Source: DATDCV01 sp036524155 (GTDB lineage: Bacteria; Verrucomicrobiota; Verrucomicrobiia; Limisphaerales; UBA8199). Taken from it: 5,601 nucleotides of DNA. The position numbers and the translations under genes were made by a program. The DNA lies in NCBI GenBank assembly GCA_036524155.1, contig DATDCV010000534.1, positions 1 to 5,601 of the forward strand, read 5' to 3'. Shown in pieces: positions 1 to 4,286 of this stretch. Every line of letters begins with the position of its first letter. Position 1 is the first letter of the stretch. The notes below the pieces were generated by a model. It saw only the letters and a program-made list of their open reading frames with translations, made no database searches and was not told the origin of the DNA.

Positions 1-8
1 GGTGAATC

Positions 9-30
9 GGCGCGCAGCGGAGTGCGCGCC
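9..30. repeat. Short GC-rich hairpin
   Basis: A perfect 8-bp inverted repeat (GGCGCGCA at 9-16, TGCGCGCC at 23-30) encloses a 6-nt loop. There is no following T-tract on the plus strand, so a standard intrinsic terminator is not well supported. It may be the end of an upstream gene's 3' region or a small REP-like hairpin. No gene could be assigned to positions 1-196. Confidence 0.5.
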
Positions 31-96
31 CCACCCTCGCCTGTTGCCGCACTTTTTATCGGTTCGCCGGTTTTTTGGGGGGGTGGTACAGCCGCA

Positions 97-136
97 CGGC
101 CGGGACTGTTCTCGACTTCTTGACACGTCCCGGCCG
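97..136. repeat. Hairpin with 10-bp perfect stem upstream of the first gene
   Basis: CGGCCGGGAC (97-106) is perfectly complementary to GTCCCGGCCG (127-136), with a 20-nt loop. A TTGACA hexamer (120-125) lies in the loop next to the right arm, so the hairpin overlaps the candidate promoter of the gene at 224. It could be a dispersed REP-like hairpin or a regulatory dyad; the sequence alone does not decide. Confidence 0.55.
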
Positions 137-147
137 ACCCCTAAACT
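120..147 (+). promoter_or_regulatory. Candidate sigma70-type promoter for the 224-724 gene
   Basis: TTGACA (120-125, exact -35 consensus) is followed after 16 bp by TAAACT (142-147, two mismatches to TATAAT). Transcription would start near 154, leaving a leader of about 70 nt before the ATG at 224. The -35 box sits inside the loop of the 97-136 hairpin. Inferred from hexamers only. Confidence 0.35.
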
Positions 148-223
148 CGGGCCAATAACTCCGGGTCCTTGATGCTCATCGAGCAGGGCTCGAGTTTTGG
201 TCAACAACAACCGAAAGAAATCT

Positions 224-724
224 ATGATCGCTCGTCATCTTGCTGCCTGTGCCGTTGCTTCTATCCTCTCTTTCTCCGCCTGCGCCCAGGGCTCCCTGGA
301 AACCCTCGTCTCGGACGCCAAAGCCGACTGGATGTTCGCCAAATGGCAGGCCGAAACGGACAATGGCGACAAGGTCACACTCAATGTCTCCTGGGACCTG
401 GAAAAGCACGTCGTCGTTCTGCACGTGAAGGCCGGCGACACAGAGGCCAAGGGATATACCGTTATCGAGCCCAACGCCGAATTACCCAAATACTACAGCT
501 TTGACAACCGGGGCTCCGTCGGCAAAGGCTCGTGGAGTATGGAGAACGGAGACCTCGTCCTTCGCGTCGACACCGAGGTCCCGGATCGTGGCCCCCGCAA
601 GACCGCTTTTGTCTTCAGCGGCACCTCAAGCACGGGTTTGCAGGTGAGCATGCACAATGTCGAGAGCTCCGGCGACCTGGCCACGCCCGCCCGGATGACC
701 CTCAAATTCAAGAAACAGAGCTAA
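224..724 (+). CDS. Small exported protein of unknown function (possible lipoprotein)
   Basis: This 166-residue protein has an N-terminal export signal: Arg4, then a hydrophobic stretch at about 6-18, then S-F-S-A-C at 16-20. That is close to a lipobox with Cys20 as the lipidated residue, although Phe at -3 is not ideal; signal peptidase I cleavage near ACAQG is the alternative. The mature part is polar and predicted mostly beta (W36-x4-W41, VTLNVSWDLEKHVVVLHVKAG, YYSFDNRG, GSWSMENGDLVLRV). It loosely resembles the small beta-barrel proteins of the DUF1579 type, which have a 'KW.AE...G.K....W.L...VVV.H.KAG' pattern. That resemblance is from memory and unconfirmed, so no function is assigned. 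The ATG at 224 was chosen over an in-frame TTG at 197 because the signal peptide then begins properly and GAAAGAAA lies just upstream as a weak ribosome site. It stands alone; a REP pair begins 10 bp after the stop. Confidence 0.75.
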   Translation: MIARHLAACAVASILSFSACAQGSLETLVSDAKADWMFAKWQAETDNGDKVTLNVSWDLEKHVVVLHVKAGDTEAKGYTVIEPNAELPKYYSFDNRGSVGKGSWSMENGDLVLRVDTEVPDRGPRKTAFVFSGTSSTGLQVSMHNVESSGDLATPARMTLKFKKQS

Positions 725-734
725 CCGAAAGCGG

Positions 735-806
735 TTGTAGGCGACGACGTCAGGAGTCGATTTTCGAAAGGGATTGTAGGCGATGACGTCAGGAGTCGAT
801 TTTCGA
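735..806 (+). repeat. Head-to-tail pair of GTAG-type REP units (copies 1 and 2)
   Basis: Two units begin TTGTAGGCGA and start 39 bp apart: 735-767 and 774-806. Each 26-bp core runs to AGGAGTCGA; copy 2 differs from copy 1 by one base (T at 784). Both cores begin with the GTAG tetranucleotide and contain a CGAC/GTCG pairing around GACGTCAGGA. Both are followed by a small hairpin, TCGA-TTT-TCGA (757-767 and 796-806). The 5' GTAG followed by a hairpin is the known hallmark of REP elements served by RAYT transposases. The pair starts 10 bp after the stop of the preceding gene. Confidence 0.9.
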
Positions 807-865
807 GAGCGACCCAGCCAGGAGCTTATCCCCGCGCCCCCTAACCGATTCTTCCCGATCCCCCC

Positions 866-893
866 AATCGACTCCTGACGTCGTCGCCTACAA
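866..893 (-). repeat. Inverted GTAG-REP unit (copy 3) just upstream of the RAYT gene
   Basis: This is a perfect reverse complement of the 26-bp core of copy 1 (868-893), plus two further matching bases at 866-867. GTAG appears as CTAC at 888-891. With copy 2 it forms a long inverted repeat around a 60-70 nt spacer. With copy 4 at 1561 it brackets the transposase gene in mirror orientation. The 3' TCGA-NNN-TCGA hairpin found in copies 1, 2 and 4 is absent here. Confidence 0.92.
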
Positions 894-933
894 TGCTCGA
901 CGGGGTGGTAACGGGCCGGTAGCATCGCCGCAG

Positions 934-1566
934 ATGGACGAACCATCCAATCCTCCACCGGGGTCAGTCCGCCCGAGCCGCCGGCGGATTGAGCGATTGC
1001 CGCGTTTGCCGCGCGAATATTATCAGGGCGACGCGATAGTGCACTGGACCCTGCCGATCTTCGACCGCGCCACCGGCTGGCTCTCGGACGCGTTTCACGC
1101 CCTTTTTCGCGAGTTGATGCTGCACACTGCGGCCCGCGAAGGCCTGTATTGCCCGACTTACTGTCTCATGCCCGATCATCTGCACTTGGTGTGGATGGGA
1201 TTGCAGCTTGACACCGACCAAATCAACGGGATGGCTTTCCTTCGAACGCATCTGGAGCCTGCGCTACGCCCGGCAAAGTTCCAACCCCAGCCCCACGACC
1301 ATGTGCTTCGCGCCGAACAGCGCCGCAAGAATGCGTTCGCCGAGGCGTGCCGCTACGACTTGGCGAACCCGGTGCGGGCCGGCCTGGTGGGCCATCCCCA
1401 AGAGTGGAGGTTCACCGGGTGTATGGTGCCTGGGTATCCTCGGCTACATCCCCTCGAACCGGATTACTGGCCGACGTTCTGGAACCTGTTCGGCAAGGCA
1501 CGCCAGCCTGACGCTGGAGATATCCGCAGGCCGCCGTTTAATTTCGGCCCCACCTCAACTTTGTAG
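934..1566 (+). CDS. REP-associated tyrosine transposase (RAYT, Y1/IS200-like HUH family)
   Basis: This 210-residue single-strand transposase or endonuclease of the Y1 HUH superfamily (PF01797/COG1943 type) is expected to nick and join REP hairpins through a 5'-phosphotyrosine. Visible motifs are the HUH pair in MPDHLHLVW (His82 and His84), HDHVLR at 121-126, and the catalytic-tyrosine helix CRYDLANPVRAGLV with Tyr141. The C-terminal block EWRFTGCMVPGYP...PDYWPTFWNLF (157-186) matches a RAYT subtype. Length fits the family and no frameshift is seen, so it looks intact. The frame is open upstream, but ATG 934 is the first start codon seen back to the inverted REP; no clear Shine-Dalgarno precedes it. 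REP copies in opposite orientation lie 40 bp before the start and across the stop. The last residues (about 188-210) look like a read-out extension ending at TTG-TAG supplied by REP copy 4. RAYTs are usually treated as domesticated, transposing REPs rather than themselves. Confidence 0.92.
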   Translation: MDEPSNPPPGSVRPSRRRIERLPRLPREYYQGDAIVHWTLPIFDRATGWLSDAFHALFRELMLHTAAREGLYCPTYCLMPDHLHLVWMGLQLDTDQINGMAFLRTHLEPALRPAKFQPQPHDHVLRAEQRRKNAFAEACRYDLANPVRAGLVGHPQEWRFTGCMVPGYPRLHPLEPDYWPTFWNLFGKARQPDAGDIRRPPFNFGPTSTL

Positions 1567-1610
1567 GCGACGACGTCAGGAGTCGATCTTCGAGGGGGAT
1601 TCTAGGCGAC
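1561..1610 (+). repeat. GTAG-REP unit (copy 4) with truncated tandem partner
   Basis: Positions 1561-1586 are identical to the core of copy 1 and are followed by TCGA-TCT-TCGA (1583-1593), which keeps the small hairpin with a changed loop. A second unit starts exactly 39 bp later (TTCTAGGCGAC, 1600-1610) and then breaks off, with its GTAG mutated to CTAG. The TAG of the GTAG tetranucleotide (1564-1566) is the stop codon of the transposase gene. Confidence 0.9.
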
Positions 1611-1617
1611 ATATCGG

Positions 1618-1648
1618 GAGAAGCGGACCTGAAGCCGAGGTTCTTCTC
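1618..1648. terminator. Weak hairpin between convergent genes
   Basis: GAGAAG (1618-1623) pairs with CTTCTC (1643-1648), with CCT/AGG pairing inside. It lies between the convergent transposase and the minus-strand gene ending at 1674. There is no U-tract, so a role as bidirectional terminator is only a positional guess. Confidence 0.2.
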
Positions 1649-1673
1649 TGCCGTCGGTCAAGCCTCCTGCGCG

Positions 1674-2756
1674 TTACTCCACCCGCAAGCGCACGAATCT
1701 CGCCTCACCGGCCGGTGCGACTGGCAAAACGAGGGAATTCGTGCCCAAGGCCGGGGTCACCGTCTCCCAGGGACCGTTGACCAGGTCGCTGGTCATCTCC
1801 AGTCCCTGGTTTGCCACCGCCTCCGGCCATGCCACCTTCACGCCCCCCGCGACACGTTCCACCGTCAGCGCCACTGCCGGATCGACCGGAGAGGGAGTCG
1901 CTTCAAGGTAAAGATCGTCGATTCCCACCAACGACCGCGCGTCGCTGGGCCACCATTCGAGGATCGCGATCGGCTGCGTTGTTTTGAGGCTTACCGGCTC
2001 CGAGAACTGATAGAGTGCGGTCACCGCCGCGGAGGTGGCGCTCGCGATCACGTTGCTCTGGCTGTCCCTCGCCAGCATCGTGATGCTCATATTGAGACCG
2101 GCCGTGATTTTGGCGGTCGCCCCATACACCGGCCGCTCCAGTTTCGCGAACAGGTTGAAGCCGGTCGGATATGTGCACACCCCTGAACTCAACCAGCCGT
2201 TCCCATCGGTAGTTTGCACCCCGTAATGGCTCCCGGCGTACATGCCGAACCGCACGCCCCACTCCTCGTACGCCAGCAGGTGCCCCAGCCGAGCGTCTGT
2301 GCCCGGAATATGGTCGAAATCAAACAAAACATCCCCCGGCACGACCGGGCTGGGGAGAACGGTAAACGCCACCGGCCCTGCCCCGCCATATCCCACCACC
2401 TCGCCCGTCACGGTGTGCGGCCCAGGCTGCAGCCGATATCCCCAGTCGTGTACGAGCGTCCACGTGTAACTGCCGTAAGGCGGAATCGTCACCCCGGTCA
2501 GGACCGGCGCGTAATAGAGATTCGGCGTGTAGATGCCATCAAGGCTATAGACGACTTGCCGGGAGGTCATAAACGTCAACCCCACGACGGTGGCGCTCGG
2601 ATTGGTCGCGGTGACCAGAATCTTGAGCTCTTCTCCGGGAAAATACGCGGGTTTGTCGGTGGCGACCCGCACCTCTATCGCCGCGCCTGTGACGGCGGTG
2701 GAGGCTAAAACAATAACGCCCACCCAACCCGCTTTGCGTGCTGCGTGCCAGTTCAT
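1674..2756 (-). CDS. Secreted three-part protein: BsuPI-like domain, jelly-roll-like domain, Verrucomicrobia-type C-terminal domain
   Basis: The 360-residue product starts with a signal peptide (basic start, hydrophobic 10-24, cleavage near TGAA 23-26). Residues about 27-133 have the beta-sandwich pattern of BsuPI-type intracellular proteinase inhibitor domains: KPAYFPGEELKILVTATNPS, then VVYSLDG, then IPPYGSYTWTL and PGPHTVTGEVVGYG. Residues about 143-287 (FDFDHIPG...WGVRFGMY...VGIDDLYLEATP) resemble the lectin-like jelly-roll modules of secreted proteins whose last strand reads 'GIDDL'. Residues about 293-360 (VALTVERVAGGVKVAWPEA..LEMTSDL..GPWETVTP..ARFVRLRVE) match a tail module common in Verrucomicrobiota and Planctomycetota exported proteins. 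It probably acts at the cell surface or outside; substrate and partner are unknown, and no catalytic residues are evident. ATG 2754-2756 is preceded by GAGG four bases upstream. It stands alone on the minus strand, convergent with the transposase. Confidence 0.87.
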   Translation of the reverse strand: MNWHAARKAGWVGVIVLASTAVTGAAIEVRVATDKPAYFPGEELKILVTATNPSATVVGLTFMTSRQVVYSLDGIYTPNLYYAPVLTGVTIPPYGSYTWTLVHDWGYRLQPGPHTVTGEVVGYGGAGPVAFTVLPSPVVPGDVLFDFDHIPGTDARLGHLLAYEEWGVRFGMYAGSHYGVQTTDGNGWLSSGVCTYPTGFNLFAKLERPVYGATAKITAGLNMSITMLARDSQSNVIASATSAAVTALYQFSEPVSLKTTQPIAILEWWPSDARSLVGIDDLYLEATPSPVDPAVALTVERVAGGVKVAWPEAVANQGLEMTSDLVNGPWETVTPALGTNSLVLPVAPAGEARFVRLRVE

Positions 2757-2790
2757 AGGGCCTCGCTCAACTCGGGGTTGTCAACAGACA

Positions 2791-2808
2791 GACCACTAAT
2801 TCGTGGTC
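2791..2808. promoter_or_regulatory. Operator-like 18-bp dyad in front of the minus-strand gene
   Basis: GACCAC-T-AATT-C-GTGGTC is palindromic except for one pair (2797/2802). Its centre is about 44 bp upstream of the ATG of the 1674-2756 gene. It begins about 10 bp downstream of the proposed -10 box, so a bound repressor would block early elongation. Short dyads of this kind suit dimeric winged-helix repressors (BlaI/MarR type), but the protein is unknown. An RNA hairpin in the leader is the alternative. Confidence 0.5.
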
Positions 2809-2818
2809 TTATTTCCTC

Positions 2819-2846
2819 ATTCTACTCTCATACTGTCAAGCGTCAA
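2819..2846 (-). promoter_or_regulatory. Candidate promoter of the 1674-2756 gene
   Basis: On the minus strand TTGACG (2846-2841) is followed after 16 bp by TAGAAT (2824-2819), one mismatch from each consensus hexamer. The predicted start near 2812 puts the 2791-2808 dyad at about +4 to +21. A second TTGACA (2839-2834) overlaps the spacer but has no good partner. Confidence 0.5.
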
Positions 2847-2865
2847 GCCAACTTTCAGCAACCTC

Positions 2866-3004
2866 GGTACTGAGCAGCGCGTATGCATGAAAGGGGCGGG
2901 GACGGCCTCGTCCCCATCTGGAGCTGCTATCATTTCGACCAACGCAGGGACGAGGCCGTCCCCGCCCCCTTCTGAGGCTTCATGCATACGCGCTGGGTAC
3001 TGAG
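2866..3004. mobile_element. MITE-like element, 121 bp, with 9-bp flanking direct repeat
   Basis: The body is 2875-2995. Its outer terminal inverted repeat is 17 bp and perfect (CAGCGCGTATGCATGAA at 2875-2891, complement at 2979-2995). Inside, a further perfect 22-bp inverted repeat pairs 2893-2914 with 2947-2968. Each inner arm can also fold on itself: GGGGACG/CGTCCCC at 2898-2915 and GGGACG/CGTCCC at 2947-2962. The borders carry the same 9 bp in direct orientation, GGTACTGAG at 2866-2874 and 2996-3004, as expected of a target-site duplication. It encodes no protein, so it would be moved in trans by an unidentified DDE transposase. It sits about 20 bp upstream of the -35 box of the minus-strand gene. 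Confidence 0.88.
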
Positions 3005-3319
3005 AGGGGACGCTGCTTGGGGATACATGGTCTGGAACATGGGCTGAAGAGGGAATCGCTTTGAACCCCGTCGGAAATTTTATCGCCCGACAACAACCCA
3101 GGTAGATCAGCCGGGTCCGCACTAAATCCGTCAGGAATCAAGACGGAGTTGACCCTGGTTCAAGTGGATTGCTTTGAGGCCCGGAAGCAGCGACAATCTG
3201 AACGAAATCCTGACGATGGTGCTCGCCCAACAAACGCGGTCGCGGCCTCCTTGCAGATCGTGCGGCTTGGACGCGACGTGTTTGACCTGTCTTGGCAGGT
3301 CCAAAACAAGAAAACAAAC
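3005..3319. other. Intergenic stretch without recognisable gene
   Basis: No convincing coding region was seen. A reading frame opens at TTG 3149 and joins the membrane-protein gene, but its 57 extra residues are polar and lack any family look, so they are treated as leader DNA. Short dyads are present: CCGTC/GACGG (3128-3132/3142-3146) and GACCTG/CAGGTC (3284-3289/3296-3301). The second ends 18 bp before the ATG at 3320 and may be regulatory. An alternative pairing TTGGAC/GTCCAA (3267-3272/3299-3304) competes with it. Confidence 0.45.
3284..3301 (+). promoter_or_regulatory. Leader dyad in front of the membrane-protein gene
   Basis: GACCTG (3284-3289) and CAGGTC (3296-3301) form a perfect 6-bp stem with a 6-nt loop, 18 bp upstream of ATG 3320. 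The overlapping alternative pair TTGGAC/GTCCAA (3267-3272/3299-3304) would exclude it, so two mutually exclusive folds exist. Function is not known; it could equally be an operator. Confidence 0.25.
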
Positions 3320-3688
3320 ATGAAAAACAACTGCTTGATTCTGCTGTGTGCTGTGCTGGGCGGGCTGGTGGGATATGGCCTCTTTTTCTGGATCGTTCAG
3401 CAGGGCTTTTATGGGCTCATTTTGCCCGGCGCGCTGCTCGGAGTGGGCGCAGGCATCTTCAAGCCCCGATCAATTCCGATTCCGGTGGTGTGCGGGTTCC
3501 TGGCGCTCGCGCTCGGCCTGTTCACGGAGTGGCGTTTCGCGCCGTTCGTTGCCGATAAAGGATTTACCTATCTCCTCTTGCACGCTCACCAACTCAAGCC
3601 GATTACGTTGATTATGATTGCCGCCGGTGCCTTGATTGGTTTCTGGGTTCCCTTCCGCCGTGGCCAGGAGGCACGGAAAGCGAGTTGA
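3320..3688 (+). CDS. Small four-helix membrane protein, conserved hypothetical
   Basis: The 122-residue product is almost entirely hydrophobic, with predicted transmembrane segments at about 5-25, 30-46, 52-69 and 95-111. Loops carry conserved-looking blocks: KPRSIPIP (48-55), TEWRFAPFVADKGF (69-82) and HAHQLKPITLIM (88-99). Such glycine-rich small membrane proteins are found in Planctomycetota and Verrucomicrobiota, but I know of no assigned function. ATG 3320 was chosen because the first helix starts five residues later and the longer frame from TTG 3149 adds only polar sequence. No Shine-Dalgarno is visible; the leader is A-rich (AAAACAAGAAAACAAAC), so initiation may be SD-independent. Charged ends (RRGQEARK) suggest a cytoplasmic C-terminus. 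It stands alone, and a REP pair starts 11 bp after the stop. Confidence 0.8.
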   Translation: MKNNCLILLCAVLGGLVGYGLFFWIVQQGFYGLILPGALLGVGAGIFKPRSIPIPVVCGFLALALGLFTEWRFAPFVADKGFTYLLLHAHQLKPITLIMIAAGALIGFWVPFRRGQEARKAS

Positions 3689-3699
3689 CGCCCCGACCA

Positions 3700-3763
3700 T
3701 TGTAGGCGACGACGTCAGGAGTCGATTCTCAGGGGGATTATAGGCGACGACGTAAGGAGAATC
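3700..3763 (+). repeat. GTAG-REP pair (copies 5 and 6), second copy degenerate
   Basis: Copy 5 (3700-3725) is identical to the 26-bp core at 735. Copy 6 (3738-3763) starts 38 bp later, begins TTATAGGCGACGACG and has diverged afterwards (GTAAGGAGAATC). The distal TCGA-NNN-TCGA hairpin is lost after copy 5 (TCGATTCTCAGG). Orientation and distance from the upstream stop (11 bp) repeat the arrangement after the first gene. Confidence 0.9.
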
Positions 3764-3804
3764 TGAGCCCTACGAGAGAGCGGCATCGGCCCAACGAACT
3801 GCCT

Positions 3805-3829
3805 CCCTCTCCTCCGCTGGAGGAGAGGG
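3805..3829. repeat. Perfect 11-bp hairpin of the CCCTCTCC...GGAGAGGG type
   Basis: CCCTCTCCTCC (3805-3815) and GGAGGAGAGGG (3819-3829) enclose a 3-nt loop. The right side runs on into CCGGGGAGAGGAGG (3830-3843). It resembles the widespread dispersed element that reads 'GGAGAGGGCCGGGG.GAGG' in many bacterial genomes, from memory. It is distinct from the GTAG-REP family. Confidence 0.75.
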
Positions 3830-3888
3830 CCGGGGAGAGGAGGCCGTATTCCCTTTACCTTGCGCCCGTTCATGGGCACTTGATTGCC

Positions 3889-3939
3889 TTGCAGGCGACG
3901 GTGACGAGTCGACTCCAGAGGCCTTGTAGTCGCGGCGAC
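3889..3939 (+). repeat. Decayed REP relics
   Basis: TTGCAGGCGACGGTGACGAG followed by TCGA (3889-3912) is a diverged, internally shifted copy of the GTAG-REP core, with GTAG changed to GCAG. A second relic starts at 3924 (TTGTAGTCGCGGCGACC). The start-to-start distance is 35 bp, close to the 38-39 bp of the intact pairs, so this is probably an old doublet. Confidence 0.55.
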
Positions 3940-3955
3940 CGACCTATTTAACCCC

Positions 3956-4057
3956 AAGACGCCAAACCGCCAGCAGAGCGAACCTGAAACCAAGATTTCT
4001 TCCGGCCCTTCCGTTAACTTTCTGGCGTCTTTGCGTCCTTACGCCTCTGCGTTAAAC
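3956..4057. repeat. Dispersed 'AAGACGCCA...TGGCGTCTTTGCG' repeat
   Basis: AAGACGCCA (3956-3964) and TGGCGTCTT (4023-4031) form a perfect 9-bp inverted repeat, and the right side continues TGCGTCC..CGCCTCTGCGTTAAA. Sequences of the form 'AACGCAGAGGCGCAAAGGACGCAAAG' are, from memory, a common non-coding dispersed repeat in many phyla. Its biology is unknown. No coding region fits here. Confidence 0.6.
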
Positions 4058-4286
4058 CCTGCGTTGTTGTGCGTTGGCGGTTCCCTAGAAATTTGGCGGG
4101 CAGTCCGAAATCCACGTCGCGCTGAGTTCACCTGCGCGGCGTCCCGGGAACACCCAAAGCCATTTGCGCCCGGAAATCCTCTCGCAGTCGAGTCGTGCCC
4201 CATGAATTGAATGGCATGTCCGCCACCTTTGAGCAAAAGCCGTCGGCAGCCTGTCGAAAAGGGGAAATCATTCAGGCAATTAGTAA
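4058..4286. other. Unassigned intergenic region before the SLBB gene
   Basis: No gene, RNA or clear promoter is recognised. A 65-residue minus-strand frame (4039-4236) overlaps the neighbouring repeat and has no family resemblance, so it was not called. The stretch before the ATG at 4287 is A-rich with CAGG about 11 nt upstream, at best a weak ribosome site. Confidence 0.4.

Noticed and set aside
197..223. TTG start 27 bp upstream of the first gene
   Set aside because: It adds MVNNNRKKS in front of an already complete signal peptide and has no ribosome site.
735..806. CRISPR array from the repeated 26-bp units
   Set aside because: There are only two tandem units with a 13-bp gap, copies occur in both orientations across 3 kb, and there is no cas gene. 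The GTAG start and RAYT neighbour fit REPs.
626..958. 110-residue minus-strand frame
   Set aside because: It is a translation of the REP array (repeated KSTPDV.AYN) and overlaps two real genes.
1208..1780. 190-residue plus-strand frame
   Set aside because: It is a shadow of the transposase in another frame, read on through REP copy 4; HUH and Tyr motifs are in the 934 frame.
2214..2708. 164-residue plus-strand frame
   Set aside because: It is antisense to the secreted-protein gene, with no signal peptide or family look; the minus frame has clear domains.
2817..3122. 101-residue minus-strand frame
   Set aside because: It spans the MITE inverted repeats and their target duplications, so its sequence is dictated by the repeat.
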